The position numbers were made by a program, and so were the translations under genes. A stretch of 64,000 nucleotides of DNA from Siphonodentalium dalli (taxonomy: Eukaryota; Mollusca; Scaphopoda; Gadilida; Siphonodentaliidae): positions 113,694,004-113,758,003 of the forward strand of contig CP136064.1 in NCBI GenBank assembly GCA_032622095.1, written 5' to 3'. Below are positions 28,701-43,700 of the stretch, piece by piece. Below the pieces are notes generated by a model. That model saw only the letters and a program-made list of their open reading frames with translations, searched no databases and was not told where the DNA came from. How positions within the stretch are numbered: the stretch's first letter is position 1; the number at the start of each line of letters is the position of its first letter.

Positions 28701-31700
28701 TCAAGTGCAAGGAAATGGCTACTTTTCAGTGATAAACATCCAAATTCTCTCCAAACAGGGCGTCTGGTATGTGCTTCCTAAATATGGCCTCATTCCCCAA
28801 CCCCTAGCGGAAACCCTGCTGGAATTCTGAAAAGTTAGATTCAATTTCGTCACATTTATTGCGTATGGCTATTATGGAGTCTAACCGATGAAATTGACCG
28901 AAAATGCACACCAATAAGTGAAAAAGAGTTCATCCATAAACCCATTATTTTTGACAGGCAATCCCCTAGTATCTCATACTGAGCCAGTGTCTTGTACATT
29001 CTGATATATCTAACACCAACTATTGCTATACACACACTTGCATTGAAGCTGGTGGTGAAAGAACAAAACAACCAATGACAGCCGAATCACTCATTAGACT
29101 GGGCAGACTAGATAATACTGGTCCTTTGAAGTCAACCAGACAGTATGATTCAAATTTACTTCACAGAAAAGTTTAAATTCTGATGCTACAAGTTGTAATA
29201 TAGAAGAAAAGATCGCTGACCAAAATGTCCCCCGATGAAGGTGGCAGGTTTGAAGGATTTATGGGTTTCAGATCCCTATACTACAAACTATAGGAGGAAT
29301 TGATTACACCAATATGATACAAAGTGCATATTCACTAAATATGTTGCACATCTTCAATGTGTCGAGAAAGGGTCAATAACTCTAAAATAAAAAAACATAA
29401 AACAATTCTATGTTGACAAATGGCAATAAGACGCCAAAGGTGTGCCAACTTAAAAAAAACAATTACTGGAAAATGACGGAATCCAGGCTCAGGCAAAAGA
29501 TTCTATGTCACAATAACTCAGCTAAATGACTCTGACTGAACTCAAAATCACAGGTGCAAAGGTTCCCATGCTGGTTGACATCTGTGCCAAGTTTTATAAA
29601 AATTGACAGAATACATGCTCGGACAAAGTTCTGGATGCACAGACACACTCACGGATGATGGTCATTACATGTACTATAGTCCTCCGACAGAATGTTGGGG
29701 TACAACTATCTCAATTAACAAAGCTAACTTTCCATTTTTATCTCAATTTATAGAAGAAAATCAGAAACTGTCATCAGTATATTATACACAACGCTCCATA
29801 CACTCCATTCATGACACCAAACATTCACAATAATCTAATCTATGCAGTATGATGCCAAACAATAATATGGTCAAAATGCATCACAAAATAGGAAAGGATT
29901 TAATAATAACTTTTGACCATTGATAAATCTTGGTTATCGATTTTCATGACTAACACATCTTCACCAATTATAAAATAAACAACGTAATCCCAACTGGTTC
30001 TAAATCTTGAGGTTCTGAATAGATATCTGACTAGATATATATATTAGTTAGAGGACAAACGTTCACAGTGAAGTTAACAAGGAGTAATGCTGAACAGCTT
30101 TACAACAACCTAATTTACACAATTTACAACAGCCAAATCATAAACTAGAATATGTGCCATGATGTATCAATAATGTATGTTGACAGCCCATATAGTTTCT
30201 ATTGTTGAATTCTTGGGCAGGAAACAAGTTATTCCCCTATAACTACCCTTATTTGACAAAACAACGCCATTGTAACAAATTTCAATTCTCAAAAAAATAA
30301 ATCCTGGCACTAATTTGATCCAACTATGTTTTACAATTTCAAAAAGGTCAGCTCACAACATATGGAAACTGGGTCCCCGGCAATAAACTACAATTTATTT
30401 TAATTAAAAAATTGGAATAATGTCATTGAATGTCAAAGGGAAATGTTGTGGTGTACTTTAACAATAAATTTATCCAGCTTTGCACCAAGTTAATTTACTC
30501 ATTAAATTTTTTCTTATTTGCATCATAATTAATAGTTTAAATTGCCATGTAAACTACAGATTCATCAAGATAGCAATATTTTCTGCCACATTTTCAAATT
30601 ATCATGAATCACACAACTTCCCATGCCATGTTACTTCCTTCCTGTTGATGCATGTTATTTTTTGGAAGTGTGATTAAAAGCGGTATTGCGTAAAATATTA
30701 ATAGTAACACTATAAACATATATATCCACAAATGTTTCTCATTTATTGGGCTCATTTTACAATGTTAGTATGTGTGGGCAAATATGGCACTATCGTAAAA
30801 CTATTTGAAAACGACACGTCATTCCACCTGCCAACCAAATGATGACATAAATCGTTGTTCTAACCACAAAAGGGTTAAGGTTGATACTAGTAACTGAAGG
30901 AGATCTACTACACAATATTAACAAAACTTATCAGGTACATACTTGTTTAAGAAGGTTCATAGAATTCTTTGGAAAAAGAGTTCAGCGTGGCCCTATTTAG
31001 ACAAATCTGAATTCAAGTCCTCAAAGCATTATCCAGAAAATTAGCAAAAACAGTACAAAAATGGGAATATGTTTGAAACATGATGTCATCAAAATGCCCA
31101 CATTGAAATTGAGTCAGGAGACGGTCCATACTACTTGAAGGACAATACCTATACATACCATGATTCGGATTGATCCGTCCAGTAGTTTCAGGGTCTAAAC
31201 AAAGATACATAGATAGATACATTTAAAGCACTGGCTCAGTATGAGGACTTCACTGCTTTGTAAAGAGAGTAAGTAAGTTATCATCTAAATACCGGTATGC
31301 CAGATGATATTATTCCTTCACATTTACATGTAAATATGTGTATATAAGACAATCAAAGACAAACAATGTTCTACATATTTCAAAATAACGATATGCATTC
31401 ATAATAACGGCTCACATCTAGAGCCACATAATACTAAACCCAGTTAACTAATGCTACCAGTAAATACTAATAAGGATTAGTCAAATAATAGATCAATTGG
31501 TCATGTCTGCTGAAAACGTTCTGGTTAACAGGCTATCATAAAAATCAAATTGAATTTTTAATATAAATTAGTTTATGGCTGCAGTTAAGTTATTAATTTC
31601 CATACATGCCACAAAACATCAATTAATTAATGGACGTGGATTGGGTAAGATTTTCACACATCTTGTAAAAATCTATGTCGAGTCGGGGTGTCAACTCAAG

Positions 31701-34700
31701 ACACCTGTGGACTATAGAATAAAATTAATAAATTTCTGGGACAAGTATGCATATAATTTAACATTTTATTTGATCCAATTGCCTAAAATTGTATGAGTAT
31801 ATCTCGATGACAGCATTCTATTAATTTCACTTCGTTTTTTATGCCATCCATAAAATATTTGTATTCCAGCTATTCCCATTGATTCGTACTCCCATCGTAC
31901 CGTACTCAATACAGTGAAAGTTGAGATTTTGGTCGACTGGCATGTTTTATTCCAGAGCGATGTCCATTTCCATTGGCATCCATACTTGGCATATTAGTAA
32001 AGTTCTTGTTAATACTTCAGGCTAAACAAATCCCTCAAATACAGAAAATTGGAGTAGTCTCCATTTAACTGAATTTATTATCTGCATATATATGAGAAAT
32101 TCAAACATGTATGTTATAAAGGACTTTGGTGGTTTGGAACCTCAGATTATATCTAGTAGGCCACACTTTTATCACAATATACTGATTATGGGGATCAAAA
32201 TAGGTCCATAATAGCATTGAACGATTAATTTTTTTATTATGCATGTTTATAATGTGTGAATATATGAATATCCAAGTCACAGCATCTTTTATCGTCGTTT
32301 GACATTAGAATTAAAACTTTCATTTTAGCATGTTTCTTGTCGTTAAATTGGGGGAATTGGAAAAGACAGGTACATGTCGATAGCCCCATGCAGGTGGGAG
32401 AATAGAGAGAATACATGTACAGGACCTACAGTAAGTAAGATTTGAATCGTCCCGGCCGTCAGCGTGCCAACTGCATGGAACACTAGACAAGTACACCTGA
32501 ACTACTACAGGCCAAATAAAGAACTGAAAAAGTAATGTCTTTAATCCAGTCCAATTCTAGAGCTAGTAGTAAGCGTCCTGTACCATATTTGGTAGATATG
32601 CTTTGATATATCATACTTGTAGCCTCAAAACAGACAAAGCCATTACATTCAAACAGAGATAAAGCATTTTCATGAGAATGTTTGATTGAATTGATTGTCG
32701 GCATACCGGTATTATTGAACTGCAAATATACAGTTGTTAAAATAATATGGACTCACAGTGCAATAACATCAAGGTCAACAGGAACTTGTCGGGATTTGGA
32801 CACACTGTAAATATTATTATTACCACTTTATAGGGCGTTCTCTAGGCCATTGATAATGTTTTTCGGGCGTTCCAAATAGCGTATTGTTACCAAAACAGCG
32901 GGCCGCGGGCCGATAATGAGAAGCCTAGTTCAATATCGGCCCGCCGCCCGGAAACTATAGATCTCGTTTATTATCGCGAGAGTTACGTCCCTTCAACTTT
33001 CGATCTGGCGTGTTTATTTCAAGAAAATAATGGGAAGATGTATCCGATTTCCTTGACACTATAGTGGTTTTATGATTGGAATTCACGCTATATGATTGAA
33101 TTATTGTATCAAGCGTAAGTATGCATTGATAATTTTAGCTGTCAACCTCTCATTGGTTGTTACTCGTCTCCAATGCTGGGTTTTCCCCTGTCCTATTTTC
33201 GAGACTCCGTCAGTCCGTGTCAGCTGACAAGTCAAATGGTATCAAATTTAAATGTTCTTGAAAATATTTCTCTCTTAATCTACTTCATTATTCCACTAAA
33301 TCCTCAAATGGGTCAAATGTCCAAAACTATGGTAATAATAGTAATAACATGATTTCATCGGGCATTATGGTTTATTAACGGCCCTCTGAAATGATTAACA
33401 GCCCTCGGGCCTATTAGCGTCCCTCGACTTCGTCTCGGGCCGCTAATAGGCCCTTGGGCTGTTAATCATTCCAGCCGGGCCGTTAATAAACCATAACGCC
33501 CTCAAAAATCATGTTATTGTTATATTAATGTTTCTGTGTCATAATTAGGTCAGGGAGGTATCTTCACCTCGGGTCCTCGGCTATACCCACCATCTCCACT
33601 CAGTCCTCATTAATAGTATGCTCTTACTAATAACTGGTTCTGACAATCCATATATTCAGGTATCGGTATAAAGTGCAGAGGATTACTGCAGATGGGAATT
33701 GAGACAAAAAACACTTAAAACACAGAGCGATTACTAACATAACTTATAACTAATTACTGCCACCGTGCACCCCCACCCGTTCACCAACGCGACGCAAATC
33801 TTGCCCCACATTCATGGCACCATAGGTTGCTAAAAAGGATTTGTGGATATGACAAAATAGTGCAACAGAGAATACTGTTTGAAAGAAAGTATTTATGTCA
33901 CAAGAGTCACCTTGATGCTGTCTTAAAAATATTTATTCCCGATTGGCTTAAAAGTTAAACATAAGTTCAAGCAGTCACATTTAGATGGGTTCATGTTTGC
34001 TAAAGGTGCTAAACAGTAACTGTTATCGGGCGTCTCGTCGAAGCGCATAAAATAGCGCCAAACAGGGCTTTTTTGTCTGCCTGTTCACTCGACTGTTAAA
34101 AAAGAACAAAAACAGTTGCTTACGAATTTATGTCACAAGAGTCACCTTGATGCTGTCTTTAAAATATTTATTCCAGATTGGCTTAAAAGTTAAACATAAG
34201 TTCAAGCAGTCACACTTAGATGGGTCCATGTTTGCTGAAGGTGCTAAACAGTAACTGTTATCGGGCGTCTCGTCGAAGCGCGTAAAATAACGCCAAACAG
34301 GGCTTTTTGGCTGCCTGTTCACTCGACTGTTAAAAAAGAACAAAAACAGTCGCTTACGATAATGATAATAACACGATGGTCAAGTCAAAATTGATGTATT
34401 CTGACACATTATTGATCATAGAGGCTGATAATTTGACAACAACATGCAAGGAAATATAAATGGGTAGTCGGCATTGTTTCAATCCAAAACTGAGTTGTTT
34501 TCTCAGTTAACTACCATCACTAACACTTTCTTTACTAAATACTCATAGTCACGTAGTTCCCTTAGGAAAGTTTAAAGAAACGTTCAGAAAATAAGTTCAA
34601 CAAAGGACCATCATAGTGTTGAAACAATTAGGGGTTTACAGAAGGAGAAGTCAATTTAAAGTTGATTAGTCGAACCCTGTCTCCTGGGGACATGATTGAA

Positions 34701-37700
34701 AATGGAACGTCTTTTCAAATGACATTTTGAAAACTGTTATTCATAAGTTTCTGGCTGATAACTTCACAGATATGTCGTTAATATGAACTTAGTGGTATTT
34801 CTCACAATAAATCCAGTCAAAAATATAAAAAATAGGCTTGATGAATGTATCTAATCTATATGAATAAAGAGTAGAGAAGGTAAACATGTTAACAAATCAG
34901 GATATTCAAGATAAGTAACGCCGAACAAAATCCGGAACCTAGAACTTGAAAACCATTCCGGGCAGTGTTCGCGCTGTCGGTGGTAGTGTTGTGTGGTTAA
35001 CCGAGAAAACAACTCGGTTTTGGTTTTAAACATTACCGACCAAAACCGACCGATGTGATTCTGCCCCAACCGACATTACGGTTTTGTTTTTGGTAAGTTT
35101 ATTTTTCAATTGAATCGACTTGTTAGTTGATACTGTTGTCAAATAATCGGCCTCTCTGATCAATAATATATCGGGATGTGTCCATTTCGTCTCAGATATG
35201 TGTTGTTATAATATCGTAAGCGTCATTGCGTTGCCAAACGAAAATTGAAATGAGGAAGCTTGTCGTTGCAAAAATGAGAATGCGAACGAAAAGAAATGTT
35301 ATACCACGTGGGAAATGTTCCGGAAACTTTTTGTTCTGGAACCTACGATCGATCTATGAGTGGCCACAGTCAACACGAACTACATGCAGTAGGTCGTTGA
35401 CTTTTGTCACCTTTATTGTCAACTGTCTTAGAATAAGTGTGCACTGTATTTGAATTGATTACGTGTGCATGACGAAACATTTCATTCCGTGCGAAAATAA
35501 AGTCGGTAGTTAGAACTGCAATTTCTGAAACTTCATTCTTCCGGCTAATCGGTCACTAAAATTGAACTTTTATATACAACGTTCAACGAAATATTACGAA
35601 TTTGAGTCGGCCAATTGCAATACACACGTATGTTTACGTGCACTTATTTGTGTCTTGTTGATCGCGGCAGTTATTTTTGCGCGTATCGGTATCTCTCACC
35701 CACAAACTGAGCGGGAACATCAAACGCGTAATTACGTCATCATTATCGAGAAACTGGGCACATGCTACACCGTAACTGATTGATTACCACGGCCGTGTCT
35801 TTAAACGATATCGGTATCAATATAAGTCGCACGGGACTTCATCTTGTATGCATGAAACGTCGCTGTATTTGCGTTTCCCTTTTATGTTTTGATTTTGGTA
35901 TGGGGGATATATTTGTGTATATCGGAAAAAAGTTTAGGGTCAACGTCTAGAAATATTGTCAGTCGGGCACAACTATTTTGTGTTTGCTTAAACTTGATGG
36001 TTCAATATGACTTTTATCTCACATTCTCAATAAAGTTCATGATTTAGCAACACAGCAAGATGTTCCCCAACTTATTATGACCCTCTGTAACTGGTAATGC
36101 CTGTTTTGTCCAGTTGTGTTGGACTAATTGCTATATGTTAAGTGATTGCTTACTAAAACCGAAACCGAGGTTTTTTACCCAAAAAAAAACGAAATCGAAA
36201 CGTAAATTCTAAAACCTCACAACACTAGTCGGTGGCCAAATTGGCCAATGGCCAATCTTTTTCGAATTTGGCTAATAAAAATTTCATTTGGCTAAACTTT
36301 TGCCTAATTGTTATTACCCCAAATGGAGATGGAAAGCATGGAGCTGGAAAGCAATTAAAAAGAGCTGAATAGATCGACGAGTCCAGACGAAGTTATTAGG
36401 CGACGAAAATATTTCGTACTTCACAAAGTCTTCAGAAATATCATACCGCAACGGTCCAATAAATATGAGGATTTTTTTTTATACGCTGTCGATGACACCG
36501 ACTATGTAAACATGTATGCTTTGAAGAGAGTTGTCATCAGTGAGCACAATGAATAGGTGAATACCTAGTGATGACACTGTTGTTTTGTGGAGTGTTTTTG
36601 TAATGTCCAATAAATTGGCAGATCAGATAGCATCCATCATTCACATTCACTGCACATAATCAAACTTCACGAGACAGCAACAGGTAAGCTCTAACATTCA
36701 AGCAGCATAATCGTCAAAATGCTTAATCTGTACACTGGTTATGTAATTTTGTGTTGATTAGGCAGTCATTAAGATAAAATACCTAAATGCATTTTTCTTA
36801 ATTGGATGTACAGGCGAGCCGTTCTTTACTCAATGGTTACATGATGTGTAATAAACTGCATCCCGTCTAATAACAACATGGCTTCACATCATAAAAGGTT
36901 TGAATACAATAGATATTCAAAAGTTATCACCTTACTATAATAAGCAAGACATTGTAGTTAGCGACCGTCATGGTGTCAGCGATATAAGAGTTATTACAAT
37001 TGGTTTAGCGGATTTATGTGATTATAATTATATAGAATGTTAGTTTCATGTTTGCGAATTTCGTTTCAGGTAACAACTCCCATAGTGCATCTGATCAAAT
37101 GTTGAAGGAGAGTAAAACATGAAGGAAATACAAGTAACAACCATAGCCAAAGCAGAACAGTCCATAGTCTCCGCGATGAAAAATTTCTTACTTTGATTTT
37201 CACCACCGCATTTTGTATTAATGCTTTACATGAATTGATCTGTCTGTGCGATATAACGCATAACTATGTTCGTATAATATTGTTTTTAAAGTTGTTTTTG
37301 TGTTGTTTTAGTTATGTCTTTATTCTAAGTAACAAATAAAGTTTAAAACAAATATTTTAGTCATTAATTGTGAAGCGCCGAAAAAATGAGGATTTAATTT
37401 GGCCATAGTTTTTTTAATTTGGCCAAAAAACATTTGGCTAAAGTTTTGTTCATTTGGCTAATAAAATGTTCATGTGGCTAAAATTTTGGCCACAAGATTT
37501 TTCGGTCCAGCGCGAACACTGATTCCGGGTCAATGACTTTTGTAACAACTACTTAACTCTTACATGATTGGAGCTTCCTGAAATTTTGCAAAAACCCTGT
37601 GCCAATGCATTCTCTTATATATGTGAGGCTCCCTATTGGGGAACCTCACATATATAAGAGAATACATTGGCCTAGCAATATTTACATGTATCTTGACCGT

Positions 37701-40700
37701 GTTAACCAGTGCATTCTGAATAATAAGGTTACCGTTTTATTGAAGGCGGTTCATCATTTGAAGGGATCTTTACACCCTATGCTGTTTATGGTTATCAGTA
37801 GGTCAAGTTCGGGATATGTTTCAACTAATCGTCTGGCAAATTTCAGCGTTTACTTAATTAATAATCAAGTCGATGTTGATTAGTCGACTAAACGTTTCAA
37901 CACTAGCCACCATTAGTTGTTTGTTGAACTTGTTATCTGGACATTTCCCATCAATAAAAACTAGAGGCGAGACTGCTCCAGAGGGACTAATTATACACCC
38001 ACAGTGCAATTTGGCTATATTAAGATATTTGTTTTAAGAAATATAAGGAATACAAGCTCGGACAAAATTATGAATACTGTGGAGAATTTCTAAGTCGAAA
38101 AAGGGGGATAACCCCACTAAAAAAGTCCAGTGGAAGTCATAATTGAAAGTGCATAGGTTCCAATGGAACTAGATATCTGTACCATGTTTGAAACAAATTG
38201 ACTGAAATATGTAGGAATATATAATTTTAAAAATTAAAATTAGTTTTTCCTCAAGGGAAGCCCGAAACTGAACTATATGGATTATTATCCTCGGCCTTGT
38301 GTTATCAGGAGGGTTATAATTTATTGTCCGTTTATTTGCCTACTCCGGTCAATCAGCGACTCCAGGCAATCAGCGCTCGGATTAGCCCACGCATGAATGC
38401 GTCCCGTGCAAATCCCGCACTCTTAACAATTCATCTAGCCAGTTTTATTTCCGACTTTTAGTAATAAGATTTGCGAGTCGCGGGGTTGGGAATGGCACCG
38501 CCATGGGAGGGATCTATGATAGTTCAGTTTCGGGCTTCCCTTGAGGAAAAACTAATTTTAATTTTAAAAATTATATTTTTCCACCAAGGAGAAGCCCTTC
38601 AACTGAACTATATGGATTAGAATGCAAGCCCAGGAGGAGGCAACGAGCAATAAATTTAATATTCCAGTTTGACGGGAATGTACTCTTCCAACAGATTTCA
38701 TGTAAATGTGATTTAGTCATGAATCAGCTTTGATATGTTAAATGTGAAAGAGCTCATAAATTCAGATTCCAGCATTGCTCAAGCTGTACCTCCCCCTTGT
38801 CTTTTGGAATAAACATCCCAGGCAGTGCCATACCATACGTGCCAGCTACTAGTAGAAACCGAGCAGTAGAGACTTCTTCTTCTGCTGCTTTTTTCTCGTT
38901 TCCTGCGATGAGAGTGATGTCTGTATTTACTATATATATCTTCCCCAATAGAAAGCGCTATTGACGGTACGCGACAGCGAGTCTTCCTCACACAGAACAG
39001 CCTCCAAAGGCTCGGGTGCTATTGTCCCGGAGGATTGGATGCCCGAATCTCAGAGAACGGCACTCTGCCTGCCACGGTCTGCTGATGCAGGACCAGGGGG
39101 CACGAACTGGTACAGCCCGAGGACTGGTACAGTTGTGCAAAGTTTGTGTAATTCATTGTAACAAGATTTGACACATATCCTGTGATAAGTTTATACAAGA
39201 GATCGACCCGTGTCGTTTCCGTACGCAAAGCGAGTTCCCTAGGAACGACAGAATCCTTGACCGACAGTGGGAACCACCGTCGGCCCGAGATCCTTGCTCA
39301 TCGTTGTCAAAGCCATCAGACGCCAGGAGAATTATAGAAACTAGAAAGCATGTCAGGATCGACGCCAGCAACAGAACAGCCTGCATCAGGTTGAGGTAAG
39401 GTACTAGAGGGAAGCCCACACTGGGAATGGCTCGAACGAGGAACAATTGCGCTCGCAGTTAGATTTTAAGGTGTTATTTCCCACCCCCAAGGCCAGAATG
39501 GCGGAAAAAAGGGAAATTGAAAGGATCCATTTGACCAGGGAAAGCCCCCCACCGAATCTCCCAAATGCAGGTAGTCCTGACACGCTGACATAAACGTCGA
39601 TGACATACCACTAGGATCCCCTGACGGCAGAGGAGCAGGCCTGGACGTATCACTTGGGATGACGTTTCCAGGGGGACAAGACCGACCCTCGTAATGGAGT
39701 GGGCCACGGCGCCGTGGGGAAGCGTCAGAAGGCCAGTTGGCTGGTGCGCTTTGTGCGGCACGGGACAACGAGGCTTCCCCACCCAGAACAGTCGCAAAAG
39801 GCGCGGGTGCTTGTGTCCTGGAGGATTGGTTGCCCGAATCTCAGGAGGACGGTACCCTGCCTCCCACGGTCTGCAGAACACGGGGCTTGCAGCATGACCA
39901 GGGGGGACCGAATGGTTCCTGCCCGAGTTAAGACTGGTACGTTTGCTCAAAATGTTTAACCATGGACCAATGGGCCCTCAACCAACTATGACAATATCGC
40001 GTATATTCATGAGCAACCCGCACGGCCATCAAAGTCGAATCTCGTTCGACTATAAGCAAGACAAGACATTCTGTTAGTTATTAGCAAGCATAATATACAA
40101 AACATTTGTTAGTTATTGCAAACAAGGTTAATAAGGTAAATTCCGTTATTTACTATGGCCACGTGATTTTACCTGCTAGAAATTAAACCGCAGGTAAGAT
40201 ACTGTCTTTTCTCGGCGAAGAGGACGATGAGATCCGATTTCTCCTGTGCAAGAACATAGCGGTGTCCTTGCTTACGGTGAGGAGAACATTTTATACACTT
40301 AAGGAAAGTCCACAGATGGTGGAGCAGGCCTGGAATATCCCGAGGGAGTATGATTCCAGGGGGACAAGACCCACTCTCGTAATGGAGTGGGCCACGGACC
40401 GTGGGGAAGAGTCAGAAGTCTCAGTCCTTCCTAGGAGACAGGAGCAATTGTTCTCGCAGCCATATGCAATTGTAATTTTCTAAGTCACGAATATTAAACT
40501 GTGCACTGTTCCCTTGACAAAATGTGCATGGTCACAGTAATTGTTGATTCAATATTAAACTATTGGAAGGTATATTTAAAACCGTTCCCATCGCAGTTAA
40601 ATTATGGGAATGTGAGAGTGCCATGGAACATGCATGTTTTGAGGTCTATCCCACAATGACATTGAATTTGAGAAAAACACAACTGATGATTATACAGGCG

Positions 40701-43700
40701 CAAGTACATCCGTCTTCTGAATTGCGAGAGCAAATGAGAGCTCGAGCTGCGTTTACATCTGGGAAGAACTGAAGTCTGGTTGGCTGGTGCGCTGTTAGCG
40801 GCACATGATGAGTCTTCCCCACCCTAAGGCTCAGGAGCGGTGGCATTCGCCCTTGAAGATTGGTTTTCACGAATCAACAATGGTAGCACCACGCCAGGCA
40901 CTGGTTCTGGGCAGTGGTCATGCACAATATAAAGGCTTCTTGCGGAACGGCGCTTTATATGTGTGATACAAATGCTTTCATTTGTGTTATTCATTTAGGT
41001 TTTCTATTTACCAGATAATCATATGGATATGTAGTAATAGAAGGAGAAGAGCCATGTTTTGGACTCTTTTGAAATTGGCACTGGCAGGCCTGCCGAATGC
41101 AAAATAAATCGTAAGCCGTAACGTATTTGTCGGTTGTCTGGTTGTGCTTAGGTACCCATAGGTTACACAAACTGTTATATTCAGTATCACGAGAGCCACA
41201 TACAACTTTGACGCGACCTCGATTTCACAACGTCCAGGTGAACCGAACCGTCGTGCGCCTCCAATACGCAGGCCTGCAGTGGTCGTGCGCAATATAAATA
41301 TAAACGCTGTTCATGTAACTGCACTTTATATGTGTGACAATACAAATGCTGTCCTTTCTGTTATTTGCCCGATAATCAATTGGATATGAGGCAATAGAAG
41401 GAAAAGAGCCATGAGTTGGTCTCTGAAATTAGTGGCAGCGGCCCTGCGCAATATAAATGCATTTCCTGTAACTGTGCTTAATACGTGAGTGAAGGCTATT
41501 TGACATTTGATCTTTTCTATATGTGGAAATAGAAGGTAGAGAGCGAAGTGATGGACTCTGTTGGAAAGGCTATTGGCAGTGCATCGGGGGCACATGACAA
41601 TATAAATGCATAGTAGTTCACCTTGACTATTCATGGATTGAAAGCGCAGAAGTAGGTCGGTATCAGTGAAAATAGACGCACGCCATATTGATATAGTCAG
41701 TTCGTATGTCATTGAGCCTTTGGGGCACTGACACCCTTGTACTAGTATGGAACAATTATGGCTGGCCATACATGTTTTTAAGCTCACCATTTTGTATCAT
41801 GTTAATTCGTAATTTGAATGTATCGACAAACACTAATGTCTGAGGATAACAGTTCAGATGTTGTCTATTGGTTACAGTGAACACATGGAAATGTGAAACA
41901 TCAAAATCATCAAAAGTATAAACATTGATTGACTGAAATTTTATTGAGACACTGGCTAGCCAATGAATCATTTCAACACTGCGACCATGCTAGGTCACAC
42001 GGATATGGTGACTTGCCATAAGTAGGCCAGCCAAAGGCTCTCCTCCAAAATATCTCCAAAGAGTTCTGACCACGGACGGTAGTATCCTTGGATATTTAAG
42101 CAAACTATAGCTGAAGGTTCAGGCTACTGCACTTGCATATCTGTGTAGTCATGGAACAGGGAAGCCCATTCATCAAAATACATTGAGTGATTGCAATGAA
42201 ACAGACACAATTGTCGCCGAAATAACGACAGAGTACCGGTATGAATTGATGGAGATCGCCATTCGACAATGGGAACTCAGGCTTCAAGATTTGACGAGAA
42301 TCACCGAATCGATTCCCGTAATGATTCTCACAAAACTTTACAATTTGCAGTGCTTTATGACTAACATGATTCAGCATTTGTTCTCGTAAAATTAAATATA
42401 TTTTGAGCCCTGGAACTTGAAATGAAAATCCTTGGTGCCCAATCTTGTGTCAGATAATCCTAGTCCCCAATCAAACCAGTTGCACGATTCGTAGCAACCG
42501 GACACTGTCAGTAATACTGGACAGGCATGTAAAGAACGAGACTATTCAAGAGACACAGCATTATTTGAACACAGGCCATATAATACTATATGTTATAACA
42601 AACATAATCTCATTGTTTCTAACGATTGTTCCAATGATACAATGAGGGAAAGAAAATGGAAACGCAAGAACAGGGTCAAAATTTCAAATAAATATCGTGA
42701 AGTCGATGTAACGTTCCAAGTATCCAAATACGAGCCCTCATGTTAATAGTAATACATTCGGGCTAGCTAAGATTTGCAAATATTAATCGGTAAGCACAAT
42801 TAATTATGACGACATGTTGTATATGTACAATGATGTTCTGTGATAATCATTATCCAAATGTCGGTTAAGTTCCAGTCGCTCAACTTCAACTTACAATTAG
42901 TTGAGGCAAAAGAAATTTCATTGGATTACAAGTTCTATCTTGTTTATGAATACATGTAAATTATCGTCAAAGGAGACATTTCTGTCCTGGCCAACTTTCT
43001 GCGCACTAACAGAGCTGTTGCATATACGATGAGGTAGTGTACATGAAATGAACGTAGCGAGAATTCGGCTTCATGAAATAGAGTTAGCACGAAAATTAGG
43101 AGACTTCGCATACCGTACCACGTGGACTCCGAAATCGGACGATTCATGCCACCGTATATGTTGCACAATAATGCAATATAGGTTTGCTACAAGTAAACGA
43201 TGTGCGTCTGTAGTCATTGTCAAAATGGCCATCAATGGCCATCAATGGCGAAGTTCTCAACGTGATTTTGTCGATTCCAATCCCAAAATTTTCGAGATAA
43301 AATGTGTCGATAAAAACACGGAATTTTTATAAATTGCGTTGCGCCTACTATGAAACGAAGAGTTTCTGCGCGTACTTAAAAAATATTAAACGACCGGGTA
43401 AGCAACGGATAAATTGCAAGTTTGTTATCAACAATAAATATTGAGTTGATAAACTCGCAATAGAGAAATACTTCCTTTACCACGTCTGATAGGTCCAAGG
43501 AGAGAAATAAAACTGGCTAGATGAATTGTTAAGAGCGCGGGATTTGCACGGGACGCATTCATGCGTGGGCTAATTCGAGCGCTGATTGACCCGAGTCGCT
43601 GATTGACCGGAGTAGGCAAATAAACGGACAATAAATTTTAACCCTCCTGATAACACAAGGCTGAGGATAATAATCCATATAGTTCAGTTGAAGGGCTTCT

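Noticed and set aside
32395-32500. tRNA-derived SINE head
   Set aside because: Only one box-like motif on the minus strand, no A box, no cloverleaf.
35562-35783. 73-codon plus-strand frame with a hydrophobic stretch
   Set aside because: Inside the inner hAT-like element; no transposase motif and probably chance.
39474-39950. 158-codon open frame on the minus strand as a gene
   Set aside because: It lies in the GC-rich repeated cassette where stops are rare on all frames; the better protein-level similarity between copies is on the other strand.
41326-41790. 154-codon minus-strand frame as a membrane protein
   Set aside because: It is a translation of the tandem array at 40910-41640; the hydrophobic runs repeat with the DNA unit.
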